A DNA stretch of 64,000 nucleotides from EW11 sp035765635. GTDB lineage: Bacteria; Verrucomicrobiota; Verrucomicrobiia; Opitutales; Opitutaceae. Below the pieces are notes generated by a model, which was not told where the DNA came from, ran no database searches, and saw nothing but the letters and a program-made list of their open reading frames with translations. Positions 33,903-42,928 of this stretch are shown here, in pieces (the stretch's first letter is position 1; each line of letters begins with the position of its first letter). A program made the position numbers and the translations under genes. Location: the NCBI GenBank assembly GCA_035765635.1, contig DASTWZ010000042.1:1-64000 (forward strand). Direction: 5' to 3'.

Positions 33903-34804
33903 GCTCGTACAATCTCACTCACCTCGCTCAACTCGAGCACGAGGCGATCTTTGTCATGCGTGAAGTCGCAGCGCAGTTCGAACGGCCCGCGCTCCTCTTT
34001 TCCGGAGGCAAGGATTCCATCGTGATGGTGCGTCTGGCGCAGAAGGCTTTTGCGCCGGCGAAATTTCCGTTCCCGCTCGTTCACATCGACACCGGTCACA
34101 ATTTTCCGGAGACGATCGAATTTCGCGACAAGCTGGTGAAGGAAGTGGGCGCTCGTCTGGTCGTGCGCTACGTCGAGGACTCGATCAAGGCCGGTCGCGC
34201 TGTCGAAGAAAAGGGCCCGAACCCGTCGCGCAATGGCCTGCAGACCGTCACGTTATTGGACGCCATCGCGGAACTTCGCTACGACGCCTGCCTCGGTGGC
34301 GCACGCCGCGACGAGGAGAAAGCGCGCGCGAAGGAACGCTTCTTTTCTCACCGCGATGAATTCGGCCAATGGGATCCGAAAAATCAGCGCCCCGAGCTCT
34401 GGAACCTATTCAACGGCCGCAAGCATCAGGGCGAACACTTCCGCGTGTTCCCACTCTCGAACTGGACCGAGATGGACGTCTGGCAGTACATCGCTCGCGA
34501 GAAACTGGAGATTCCGTCGATCTATTTTTCCCACGTGCGCGACGTCGTGAACCGCAAGGGCGTACTCCTGGCGAACACGGATTTTATCACCGTGATGCCG
34601 GGCGAAACGGTCGAAAAGAAGCGCGTGCGCTTCCGCACCGTGGGCGACGCGACTTGCACGGGCTCGGTTGAATCCGACGCAGCGACCCTCGCTGAAATCA
34701 TTCAGGAAGTGGCCTCGGCTCGCGTGACCGAGCGCGGTGCCCGCGCGGACGACAAACGTTCTGAAACTGCCATGGAAGATCGGAAAAAAGCCGGCTATTT
34801 CTAA
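33899..34804 (+). CDS. cysD: Sulfate adenylyltransferase subunit 2
   Basis: PP-loop subunit that forms APS from ATP and sulfate with CysN. It shows ALLFSGGKDSIVMVRLAQKAF (SGGKDS PP-motif), LVHIDTGHNFPETIEFRD, LGGARRDEEKARAKERFFSHRDEFGQWDPKNQRPELW, and FPLSNWTEMDVWQYI. The end DRKKAGYF is the typical CysD terminus. 301 residues. It lies between cysC (4-bp overlap) and cysN (27-bp gap) in one operon. Confidence 0.97.
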   Translation: MSSYNLTHLAQLEHEAIFVMREVAAQFERPALLFSGGKDSIVMVRLAQKAFAPAKFPFPLVHIDTGHNFPETIEFRDKLVKEVGARLVVRYVEDSIKAGRAVEEKGPNPSRNGLQTVTLLDAIAELRYDACLGGARRDEEKARAKERFFSHRDEFGQWDPKNQRPELWNLFNGRKHQGEHFRVFPLSNWTEMDVWQYIAREKLEIPSIYFSHVRDVVNRKGVLLANTDFITVMPGETVEKKRVRFRTVGDATCTGSVESDAATLAEIIQEVASARVTERGARADDKRSETAMEDRKKAGYF

Positions 34805-34831
34805 GCCGGCGTATCCACCGCGAGCATACAA

Positions 34832-36136
34832 ATGCAGCCAACACCCAACTCAGTTTCCGATTCTACAAAAATGTCCGACACTCATTACCTGTCCATGGAC
34901 CTTCTGCGGTTCACCACCGCCGGAAGCGTCGACGATGGAAAATCGACCCTCATCGGCAGATTGCTTTACGACTCAAAGGCAATTTTCGAAGACCAACTCG
35001 AGGCCATCGAGCGCGCCACGGAGCAGCGGGGTGAAGATCATCTCAACCTGTCGTTGTTGACGGACGGTTTGCGCGCCGAGCGCGAGCAAGGCATCACGAT
35101 CGATGTCGCTTACCGCTATTTCGCGACGCCTAAACGCAAGTTCATCATCGCCGACACGCCCGGGCACATTCAGTACACGCGCAACATGGTGACGGGGGCT
35201 TCCACGGCCAATCTGGCCATCGTGCTCGTCGATGCGCGCAAGGGCGTGGTAGAACAGACTTGCCGGCACTCCTTCATCGCATCGCTGCTGCGCATTCCGC
35301 ACTTGGTGATCTGCGTCAACAAAATGGACCTCGTCGATTACAAGCAGGAGGTCTTCGACGAGATCGTGGCGAAATATTCAGAGTTCGCGTCGCGCCTCGA
35401 GGTGCCGGACATCAAATTTATTCCGATCAGTGCGCTCCATGGCGACAACGTCGTCGACAAGTCGGAAAAGATGCCGTGGTACAAAGGAGGCGCGCTTCTT
35501 TACACGCTCGAGACCGTTTACATCGGCAGCGACACGAACCACGTCGATGCGCGTTTTCCGGTGCAGACCGTGATTCGTCCAAACTCCGACGACTATCATG
35601 ATTTCCGCGGTTTCGCGGGTCGCATTGCTGGCGGGGTTTTCAAGACCGGCGACGACGTGGTCGCGCTGCCTTCCGGATTTTCTTCGAAGATCAAATCGAT
35701 TCACGGGCCGGACGGCGAAATCGCCGAGGCCTTCACGCCCATGTCCGCGGTGATAACGTTGGAGGACGAAATCGATATCTCGCGTGGCGACATGATCGTT
35801 AAGCCGAACAATCAGCCGCAGGCCGGCCAGGATCTGGAGGCGATGATCTGTTGGTTCTCCGAGAAAAAGATTCAGCCGAATGGCAAATATGTCCTTCGCC
35901 ACACGACCAAGGATGTGAAATGCGTGGTCAAGGCGATCCGCTACAAGGTGAACATCAACACGCTTCACAAGCTCGAGAATGATCTGGAGATCGGCATGAA
36001 CGACATCGGTCGTATCCAGATTCGCACTACGAGCCCGTTGTTCTTCGATCCGTACAAGCGAAATCGCAACACGGGCAGCCTGATCCTGGTGGACGAGTTT
36101 ACCAACGCCACGGTCGGGGCTGGCATGATCCTGTAG
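34832..36136 (+). CDS. cysN: Sulfate adenylyltransferase subunit 1 (GTPase)
   Basis: GTP-driven partner of CysD. It shows TAGSVDDGKSTLIGRLLYDSK (P-loop), REQGITIDVAYRYFATPKRKFIIADTPGH (switch I and DTPGH), and CVNKMDLVDY (NKxD), followed by translation-factor-like beta-barrel domains. 434 residues with no C-terminal APS kinase fusion, consistent with the separate cysC. A second in-frame ATG at 34871 (MSDTHYLSMDLL) is a plausible alternative start. menA follows after 18 bp, apparently in the same transcript. Confidence 0.95.
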   Translation: MQPTPNSVSDSTKMSDTHYLSMDLLRFTTAGSVDDGKSTLIGRLLYDSKAIFEDQLEAIERATEQRGEDHLNLSLLTDGLRAEREQGITIDVAYRYFATPKRKFIIADTPGHIQYTRNMVTGASTANLAIVLVDARKGVVEQTCRHSFIASLLRIPHLVICVNKMDLVDYKQEVFDEIVAKYSEFASRLEVPDIKFIPISALHGDNVVDKSEKMPWYKGGALLYTLETVYIGSDTNHVDARFPVQTVIRPNSDDYHDFRGFAGRIAGGVFKTGDDVVALPSGFSSKIKSIHGPDGEIAEAFTPMSAVITLEDEIDISRGDMIVKPNNQPQAGQDLEAMICWFSEKKIQPNGKYVLRHTTKDVKCVVKAIRYKVNINTLHKLENDLEIGMNDIGRIQIRTTSPLFFDPYKRNRNTGSLILVDEFTNATVGAGMIL

Positions 36137-36154
36137 CCGTTCGACGGCCATCGC

Positions 36155-37066
36155 GTGACGGAAACTTCCCAGTTCGAAACGCCGTCCGCGCTGGCCGTTT
36201 GGGTTTCGGCCTCGCGCCCTCGCACGCTGCCGGCGGCGATTGCGCCGGTGCTCGCGGCGTCGGCGCTGGCCTGGCATGATGGCGTTTTTCAGCTTTTGCC
36301 GGCGGTCGCCTGCGCTGTATTCGCGTTGCTGATACAGATCGGCACGAACTTCGCGAACGATTACTACGATTACATCAAGGGGGCGGACACAGCCGAGCGC
36401 GTCGGTCCGAAGCGCGCCGTGGCTGCGGGGTGGGTGAAGCCGAGAGTGATGATGGCCGCGATGGTGATTGTTTTCGCGCTGGCGTTTGCTTGCGGGCTCA
36501 CGCTCTTGCGCTTCGGCGGCTGGCCTCTGCTGGTGATTGGCGTGACGAGCATTATCAGCGGCATAGCTTACACCGGCGGTCCGTACCCGCTTGGTTACAA
36601 CGGCCTCGGCGATCTTTTTGTTTTTGGGTTTTTTGGATTGGTCGCAGTCTGCGCCACATACTTCGTGCAGGCCGGGCAGATGCATCCCGCCGTGGTCGTG
36701 ATCGCATGCGGCATTGGATTTCTGACGACGAATATTCTCGTCGTGAACAATTACCGAGATGTCGAAACCGACGCGAAGGCGGGCAAGCGCACGCTTGTCG
36801 TAAGGTTCGGCCGCGGCTTTGCCCGCGCCCAATATGTTTTGTCCATCGTGGCGGCCTTGCTCGTGCCGGTGGTGCTCATCGCGCTTGGGTTCAAACCTTG
36901 GGTGCTGCTGACGTGGGGCATCGCGCCGCTTGCCGCGCGTCATGTGCGCCGGCTCAAAACCTCCACCACGCCGCGCGAGCAGATCGCCCTCTTGGGCGAC
37001 ACGGGGAAACTTCTCGCGTTGTACGCGATATCGTTGAGCGCCGGTCTCGTGCTTGGCCGGGCTTAA
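36155..37066 (+). CDS. menA: 1,4-dihydroxy-2-naphthoate polyprenyltransferase
   Basis: UbiA-family membrane enzyme that prenylates DHNA to demethylmenaquinone. It has about eight to nine hydrophobic helices. The first Asp-rich motif is TNFANDYYDYIKGADTAERVGPKRAV and the second is VVNNYRDVETDAKAGKRTL, both in the MenA form. N-terminal WVSASRPRTLPAAIAPVLAASA is typical. Start is GTG at 36155. 303 residues. The stop overlaps the convergent HDOD-protein gene by 4 bp. It is placed behind the sulfate operon rather than with menF-menD. Confidence 0.93.
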   Translation: MTETSQFETPSALAVWVSASRPRTLPAAIAPVLAASALAWHDGVFQLLPAVACAVFALLIQIGTNFANDYYDYIKGADTAERVGPKRAVAAGWVKPRVMMAAMVIVFALAFACGLTLLRFGGWPLLVIGVTSIISGIAYTGGPYPLGYNGLGDLFVFGFFGLVAVCATYFVQAGQMHPAVVVIACGIGFLTTNILVVNNYRDVETDAKAGKRTLVVRFGRGFARAQYVLSIVAALLVPVVLIALGFKPWVLLTWGIAPLAARHVRRLKTSTTPREQIALLGDTGKLLALYAISLSAGLVLGRA

Positions 37067-38808
37067 CGCAATCCCGCCAAGCGACGCGCGGTGCCCGCGA
37101 GTTTGAGCATCGATCGCACTTGTCTGATCTGCGCGACGGTGAAACCTGCGGTTTTTTTCTCGCTCCAACCCGCCATCAGAACGCCGAAAGCTTGGCGATT
37201 TTCCTGAATGGGCAACAGGACGAAGGAGGCCAGCCCGGTGGCTTTGATCCACGCGGGAAGATGACTCACGATCTTGGGATCGGCTGCGTCGTAGATGAGG
37301 ACGTCTTCGAGACGCTGTAGGCAAAGTCCGAATACATCGCGGTCGTCGTCGCGCGGCGAAGCGCCTTTCATTTTGGCGAGAGCAGTTCCTTTGACATGCG
37401 TCGGGGAAAAACACCGCAGTCGCGCATCGCGGACGAAAATAGCGCCATCTTTGCTGCCAAATCCTTTCAGCGCCGACTTCAGAACGACTTCGAAGACCTT
37501 CTTCATGTCCACCGGATTCGCTTCGAGCAGACTCGCGACTTCCTCGATGCCGCTTTGAATCGCTTGTTCGAAACTGACGGGCAGGGAAGGAGTCGATTCG
37601 ACTGTGGGTGCCGCAGCGTTCGCCGTCTCTTTGTTGTCGGGTAACGACGTCGCGGAAATTGTCGAAGGACTCGCCTCAATATTTTGCGAAGGCGATGGAT
37701 GCTGGCCGTTTTCCTGAGTTGAACTCACCTGCATGGCGGGGAGCTGCGATTCTGCGGCCGCAGGCATCGGTGCGGTCGATCCCGGAACTTCGCGGCCGGT
37801 GACGCGCGCCTCGATGCGGGACGCGACTTGTTCCGCGAGGGCGTTCAGGCCAAAGGTGCTCGCAAATTCATTCAGTTGCCGTCCGGTTTCGTGGAGCACG
37901 CTCATCAGACCGCCGGCATCGAGATCGAACATTTGGCCATTGCGTGTGGCCAGGGCGGCGCAGCGGACATTAAAATCTGCCGCGCTGATGTCTGTGCGCA
38001 GCGCGAGTTCGCACATCTTGACCGACAAATCGGCGAGCGCGAGCATCTCCAACTCGGGGTTCTCCACCGCAGTCTTCACGATGTGGGCGGGAAGGGCTCG
38101 CAGTGATTTCAGAATCGGATCAGGCAAATGCGCGCTGGCAAGAAGGTGATGACCAAGTTCGAGCGGCGTCAGACCGAAGACGCGATTGAACGCTTCATCC
38201 TCGGTAATTCCGCTGGTGGACATGATCCGCGCGCGGCGGTAGTCATCGATCATGAACGTCGTCATGAGCATTCTGCCATAGTTGCGCAGCGAAGCGCAGA
38301 TGAACGCATGCTCCGACGTGGTTTTTCCACGCTGAACCATGACCGACTCGGCCATCAATCCCGAGCACAGCGCCAACGCGGCGATCTCGCGCTTTTCCGA
38401 AGGGTTGAGCGTGCGGTTCGCGTTTTCGATCAGGAGCAGCGAAACGGCGAGCTGCCGAATTTTATTAAAGCCGATGACGTGGATGGCCTGCGTGATCGTA
38501 CCGACCTCGAGACCATTCGGATTATAACCGATGGTATGAGCCGCGGCGATGACTTTGGCGGTGACCACGACGTCCTTGCCGATGAGGTTTGCGAGTTCCT
38601 GAACGGAAGTCTCGAAGGCGTTCGTCGAAAGCTTTTGGATCAACTCAACGATTTCCGACAAGCCCGCCGATTCTCCGGCCTCGAGCTTGTTCGTAACGTG
38701 CTTGATCGTCTGCTGACCCAGGGGTGATACCACCAGCCAATATCGGCGCAGATGCCCCTTCGCTTTACGAAAAATGTCGGACCAAGCGCGTTTTCGCTTG
38801 TGATTCAA
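37063..38808 (-). CDS. HDOD-GAF signalling protein
   Basis: 581 residues, no signal peptide. An HDOD domain covers about residues 30-260 (LIQKLSTNAFETSVQELANLIGKDVVVTAKVIAAA, then HVIGFNKIRQLAVSLLL, and ALCSGLMAESVM). It is followed by a Ser/Pro/Ala-rich linker at about 345-400 and a C-terminal GAF-like domain at about 410-575 (VFEVVLKSALKGFGSKDGAIFV, DVLIYDAADPKIVSHLPAWIK, FVLLPIQENRQAFGVLMAG). HDOD proteins are non-catalytic relatives of HD phosphohydrolases and act as regulators. The ligand of the GAF domain is unknown. It ends inside menA's 3' end by 4 bp. Confidence 0.88.
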   Translation of the reverse strand: MNHKRKRAWSDIFRKAKGHLRRYWLVVSPLGQQTIKHVTNKLEAGESAGLSEIVELIQKLSTNAFETSVQELANLIGKDVVVTAKVIAAAHTIGYNPNGLEVGTITQAIHVIGFNKIRQLAVSLLLIENANRTLNPSEKREIAALALCSGLMAESVMVQRGKTTSEHAFICASLRNYGRMLMTTFMIDDYRRARIMSTSGITEDEAFNRVFGLTPLELGHHLLASAHLPDPILKSLRALPAHIVKTAVENPELEMLALADLSVKMCELALRTDISAADFNVRCAALATRNGQMFDLDAGGLMSVLHETGRQLNEFASTFGLNALAEQVASRIEARVTGREVPGSTAPMPAAAESQLPAMQVSSTQENGQHPSPSQNIEASPSTISATSLPDNKETANAAAPTVESTPSLPVSFEQAIQSGIEEVASLLEANPVDMKKVFEVVLKSALKGFGSKDGAIFVRDARLRCFSPTHVKGTALAKMKGASPRDDDRDVFGLCLQRLEDVLIYDAADPKIVSHLPAWIKATGLASFVLLPIQENRQAFGVLMAGWSEKKTAGFTVAQIRQVRSMLKLAGTARRLAGLR

Positions 38809-38889
38809 CTATCAGGAAAACCGTGACTTATGCGATGTTTAATCGGCGCGCGAAGGCCGGCATGTAGAGACGCTTCAGCTGAGAATGGC

Positions 38890-39822
38890 TCACTGCGACT
38901 TGAAAGCCGCGAGCTCCTGTTGGGCACGGTCGGCGAGCGTGCCATGTAGATGGGTGGCGACCCAGGCAGAGGCAGAGGCGGCGGGATAATCGTGCGAGGC
39001 CCAGGTGCGGATGAGAGCGACCGTCGCTTCCACGTGCGGCGCGCTGGTCGTTGTCTGCGTGGAGATGATCTCGGCGGCGCGGTAAGGATCGGTCTGGCTG
39101 ACAACAAACGCCACGTTTGCCAGCGCGTAGTCTCTCGCCTCCGTCGTGGAACGGCTGTTGGCCCACGCCAGCGCACCGGAAACATCGCGCCCGGCCCATT
39201 CCTTAACGAGATTTCCAAACATCGCATGGTCCGGCGCGGGCTGGAAAGACGTCCACGCGTCGAGAGCATCGCTCGGCTGAGTCTCCGCCGCCTTGAAACA
39301 AACAAACTCAAATCCTCGCCGACGCTCTGCCGGATCACTCAGCGTCGCAGCCCACTGAATGGCGCCCGGAAAGTCCGTCGCGGTCCACGCGCGTGCGAGA
39401 AGCCGGAGCAGCTCGTCACGGTCGGGACCAGCAGGTTGAATTGCGACGATGTGCGCCGCGGCGGCAGGATCGACGGCGAGCAGGTTCGCGAGAAGCCGGC
39501 TCAGAGCAGCTTCGCGGTCGGGGCCATCAAGCGTATGGACGAGCAACTCGGCGATCTGCTGGCGGAGAAACTCGGTCTCGGTAGTCGTGGGCGGAGCTGG
39601 CAAAGGAATGTTTGCCGCGGTTGTGGCGACGGCGGCCGACTTCGTGCGCTCGGGATATTTCTGCAAGGCGGATGATGGCGTCGAGTCCGTGGAGTTTATT
39701 CGCTTTGTGAGTGGTGGCTCAGAGCGAGGGAGGTTCGAGCAAAAGAAAAATACGCCCACTCCAACGCCGACGACTGCGACAGAGGCGAAAAATGGAACGG
39801 CGGATCGAAATCGAAATACCAT
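38890..39822 (-). CDS. Membrane-anchored alanine/tryptophan-rich repeat protein
   Basis: About 310 residues from ATG at 39820-39822 (MVFRFRSAVPFFASVAVVGVG), giving a single N-terminal membrane anchor (VAVVGVGVGVFFF). A Ser/Thr/Pro-rich stretch and helical repeats of about 37 residues follow, with cores such as ARAWTATDFPGAIQWAATLSDPAERR, VKEWAGRDVSGALAWANS and IRTWASHDYPAASAWV-like. The repeats match those of the upstream gene, so the two are paralogues. The start was moved in from 39894 to avoid overlapping that gene, leaving a 20-bp gap. Family unnamed to me; likely a TPR/HEAT-like scaffold in the periplasm. Confidence 0.7.
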   Translation of the reverse strand: MVFRFRSAVPFFASVAVVGVGVGVFFFCSNLPRSEPPLTKRINSTDSTPSSALQKYPERTKSAAVATTAANIPLPAPPTTTETEFLRQQIAELLVHTLDGPDREAALSRLLANLLAVDPAAAAHIVAIQPAGPDRDELLRLLARAWTATDFPGAIQWAATLSDPAERRRGFEFVCFKAAETQPSDALDAWTSFQPAPDHAMFGNLVKEWAGRDVSGALAWANSRSTTEARDYALANVAFVVSQTDPYRAAEIISTQTTTSAPHVEATVALIRTWASHDYPAASASAWVATHLHGTLADRAQQELAAFKSQ

Positions 39823-39842
39823 CGAAGAGGGCTGCAGAACCT

Positions 39843-41039
39843 TCACGGGTCGGGCTGTGCGGTTGATTCGTGTTGGTGGAATTTCGCGGACCATTGTCGC
39901 GCTGCGGCGGGGTCAATCTCAGACCAGTGATCGACAAGCTCGCGCGCGGATTGCGCGCGGCGCGCTTCGTCGTGCACGAGTGGAATCACTTCTGCCGCGA
40001 GTTGCGGATTCCACTCGTCCACCGCCGTGACGTAGGCCGCCGCGGCGTCGTCGCGCAACGATCCAGGCGGGAGCTTCTGGATCCACTTCTCCGCAACGTC
40101 CGGAGCGGCACCTGTCCACACGTCGAGGAGCGCAGCGAGTGCGACGGGGCGCAGCGCGGGATCGAGACTTGTCGTCCACGCGGCGGCTTCGGCGGGTTTC
40201 TGCGTGGCCCAACGCGCAGTGACGCCGCCGACGGCGGGGCTGCGTGGCTCGGGCGGAAGCGAGATCGCAAAAGTCGCCGCGAGCGCTGGCGCACTGTCGG
40301 CCCATGATTCGGCGATGTTGACCAAAGCGGCGGTCTGTTCGGGGCCGGGATCTAGCGTTTGAGCCCAGGCGATTGCGGCGGACGGATCGCGTTCGGCCCA
40401 AGAGCCGCCGATATTCATCAGCAAAGCGTTTTTAACGTCGCTCGACGGCAAAGCGGTGACATGCGCGGCGGCAGCCGCCGGGTCGGTGTGAACCCAAACA
40501 AAACGAATCGCGTGGAGCGCGGTTTCCCGCGCGGGCGCTGGTTCGAGAGTTTCGGCCCAACGCAGGGCAGCCGGGGCGTTGGCCGCTGCCCAAATTTCGG
40601 CAGTCGTCGCGATGGCTTCCTGGCGCGCGCGGCCCGACGGCAACGCGGCGGCAGCTTGCGCGGCGGCAGAAGAGTTTTTGCGCGCAAGCGCGTCGGCGGC
40701 GGCGCGGAGCACTTCGATTTTTTGACGGCTGTCGGGCAGCGTCGCGGTAAAGGCGAAGGCGTCGGCCGGCGCGAGCTTCGCCCAGCGCTTCAAAACGGTC
40801 TCCTCGAATACAGCGCGTTCGCGCAGAACGTCCAACGTATTGGCGAGTTCGAGCGCGCGCGGAATTTCCGCGCTGGTCAGGCCGGGGCCGATCGCAGAAA
40901 GCGCATTGAGTCGATCGATCACCTTGGGCTGTGCCCTCGCTTTTTCGATTTGCGCGCTGAGCGATTCGGCGCAGAGCGGCAGCGCGGACAACGCGAGGCC
41001 GAGAATCACCAACACGCGAGCGATCCGGAGAGGTAACAT
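39843..41039 (-). CDS. Secreted alanine/tryptophan-rich repeat protein
   Basis: 398 residues with a signal peptide (ARVLVILGLALSALPLCAES). The body is built from about eight helical repeats of roughly 35-38 residues with the pattern W-A-x-x-D-P-x-A-A-x-x-W-A-x-x-L-P-x-G-x-R-x-x-A, for example GGSWAERDPSAAIAWAQTL, AESWADSAPALAATFA and ARWATQKPAEAAAWTTSL. Such repeats are common in secreted proteins of Verrucomicrobia and Planctomycetes but their function is not established. It forms an operon with the downstream paralogue. A protein-binding scaffold is likely; the partner is unknown. Confidence 0.75.
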   Translation of the reverse strand: MLPLRIARVLVILGLALSALPLCAESLSAQIEKARAQPKVIDRLNALSAIGPGLTSAEIPRALELANTLDVLRERAVFEETVLKRWAKLAPADAFAFTATLPDSRQKIEVLRAAADALARKNSSAAAQAAAALPSGRARQEAIATTAEIWAAANAPAALRWAETLEPAPARETALHAIRFVWVHTDPAAAAAHVTALPSSDVKNALLMNIGGSWAERDPSAAIAWAQTLDPGPEQTAALVNIAESWADSAPALAATFAISLPPEPRSPAVGGVTARWATQKPAEAAAWTTSLDPALRPVALAALLDVWTGAAPDVAEKWIQKLPPGSLRDDAAAAYVTAVDEWNPQLAAEVIPLVHDEARRAQSARELVDHWSEIDPAAARQWSAKFHQHESTAQPDP

Positions 41040-41148
41040 TAGGGTCGTGTGGAAGGTTGATGCGCCCCGAATGAAATGCGAATTGAACGACGTGGGGCCG
41101 CGAGGCGCGCGGTCGTTTCGGGTCGGGGCGCGAGGCCCACGTTTTCAG

Positions 41149-41182
41149 AAAAAAACGGGCGCACCCGTGAGAGTGCACCCGT
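41149..41182 (-). terminator. Rho-independent terminator of the GH5 gene
   Basis: On the minus strand ACGGGTGCA (41174-41182) pairs with TGCGCCCGT (41155-41163), allowing one G-U pair, across a 10-base loop and is followed by seven T (41149-41155). It lies 26 bp past the GH5 stop codon. Confidence 0.85.
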
Positions 41183-41208
41183 CGTCGGAGAGATTTGCTC
41201 GAGAAATC

Positions 41209-42693
41209 TTAGGGCGCGCTCAACGACCATTGCTGGCTGTTGCTGCCAAGATAACTCCAGAGTTGAGCCACGGCTCCGTCCGCGGTGGAGTTGCCACTGA
41301 TTTCGAGGCAGGACCCAGTCGCGTGAACGGGCGTGACGCGATAATAACCGCTGGAAGTCGCGGCAAACGTCCACTTCTGATTGTTGCCACCACTGTAAGT
41401 CCAGATCTGAATCTTGGTCCCGTTGGCGCTCGAATAATTGTTAACATCGAGGGCCTTGCCGGAAGCGACACCCATGATCGAGAACTGGCTGCTGCCCCGG
41501 TCTTGCAGCGTCCATTTCTGGTTGTTTCCACCGCCGTAAGTCCATTGCAGGACCTGCGTGCCGTTGGCCGTTCCGTTGCCGGAAACGTCGAGCACCTTGC
41601 CGCTGTTCCGGTTTGTGAGTTTGAAGGTGCCGTTAGCCGGCGTTGTTCCACCGCCGCCACCGCCACTGCCGCCGGGTTGGTTGTCGTTTCGCTTCGCGTA
41701 GAGCGTGTCTTTGACGAAGCCGCCCATTTCGTTGGGACCCACGCGAAGGCTCCAGTTGGAGTAGAACATTGGCGGCGCCCATTCCGTATTCGCGACCCAG
41801 CACGTCCAGCTGATGCCATACTGGTCGAGCGTGTTCATGAGGGGTTGGCCATAGGTCGAGATGCTGCCGTTCAGAAGCGAGTCTGAAGTTTGAGTGAAGC
41901 CCCACTCGGTCATGAAAAGCGGAATCGAATTTGCGACCGACGTGATCTGATTCCGGTTATATTGCGAAGCCCAGTGAGCGGGATAGGTGTGCACGACGTA
42001 GGCGACGCGATTACCGGAGATCGGATTGTTGAGGATCGGCGTGAGGACCTGCGACCAAACGGGCGTGCCGACAAGGATCAGATTGTTTGGGGCGTAAGTG
42101 CGGACTGTGTTGTACCAAGTCTGCATGTAGCTGCGGACGGTGGCCCATTTCTGATCGTCCGTCCCGGAGTTGTTGATCGGCTCGTTGAACAACTCGAAAA
42201 TGACGTTCGTGTCGTTCGCGAAATGCTGGGCCATGTAGGTCCAGAATTGGTTCACGTACGTCGGATTGATCGAAATGTTTTCGATGTAGTGCAGATCGAT
42301 GATGCAATAGACATCCTTCGACTTACAGTAGTCGACGGTCGGACGAAGGATGTTGTTGTAGTACGTGTCGCTGCCGGGCTGCCAACTGCTGGGCATGCCG
42401 TAGCCAGGAGGCACGCATGGAAGTCGCAGGACTTTCGGGTACCAGCCTGGAGAACTTCCCTGTGTGTCGTTCTTGTTCGTGATGCGGTCGATCAGGGAAT
42501 TGATTCCGCCGTAATTCACTTGTTGGGCGGATAGGTCGATGAGCGAAATGCCGCGCAGGATCACGCGGTTGCCGTTGGGATCGCGGATCTGATTACCAGA
42601 GGTTGTGAGCCACGGAACTGCGGCGGAGGCGATGGTGGCGCCGAGCGCGAGCGACAAGGTGGCTGCGCGGAACAGACTCGGGAGTATTTTCAT
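41209..42693 (-). CDS. Secreted GH5 cellulase-like glycosidase with ricin-type lectin module
   Basis: 494 residues from ATG 42691-42693. A signal peptide (MKILPSLFRAATLSLALGAT) is followed by a GH5 barrel at about 26-335. The acid/base Glu is in FELFNEPINN (E171) and the nucleophile in FMTEWGFTQ (E263); IRDPNGNRVILRGIS is the usual GH5 opening. A Gly/Ser linker (339-352) leads to a three-fold ricin B/CBM13 module (about 356-494) with QKW, QKW and QQW in its three repeats. It would cleave beta-1,4-glucan or mannan outside the cytoplasm; substrate unproven. The longer ORF upstream is dropped because the signal peptide fixes the start. It lies downstream of the sensor/regulator pair. Confidence 0.93.
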   Translation of the reverse strand: MKILPSLFRAATLSLALGATIASAAVPWLTTSGNQIRDPNGNRVILRGISLIDLSAQQVNYGGINSLIDRITNKNDTQGSSPGWYPKVLRLPCVPPGYGMPSSWQPGSDTYYNNILRPTVDYCKSKDVYCIIDLHYIENISINPTYVNQFWTYMAQHFANDTNVIFELFNEPINNSGTDDQKWATVRSYMQTWYNTVRTYAPNNLILVGTPVWSQVLTPILNNPISGNRVAYVVHTYPAHWASQYNRNQITSVANSIPLFMTEWGFTQTSDSLLNGSISTYGQPLMNTLDQYGISWTCWVANTEWAPPMFYSNWSLRVGPNEMGGFVKDTLYAKRNDNQPGGSGGGGGGTTPANGTFKLTNRNSGKVLDVSGNGTANGTQVLQWTYGGGNNQKWTLQDRGSSQFSIMGVASGKALDVNNYSSANGTKIQIWTYSGGNNQKWTFAATSSGYYRVTPVHATGSCLEISGNSTADGAVAQLWSYLGSNSQQWSLSAP

Positions 42694-42928
42694 GGGTAGT
42701 GGTTCGGATTCGTGCGCATTGAGCGCGAGGGATATGCTTCTCACGGAAAACGCGTCGTTGGGTGCCGACGCGCTCGACATAAGCGGGTGGAAAGGCCCCA
42801 GGGTGGGGTTTTCATTCACGATCCTACGTTACCCTTCCGCGCGCCGTTGCGCATGTCGTCCAAAGAGACGACAACAGAATCATCCAGAGAGGGAACCGAC
42901 CGGTCTCTTGGCTACGCCAACCTGTTCG

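Noticed and set aside
35378..37414. 678-codon minus-strand ORF across cysN and menA
   Set aside because: It is an antisense shadow of cysN and menA, which have full family motifs; its translation is Arg/His-rich without domains.
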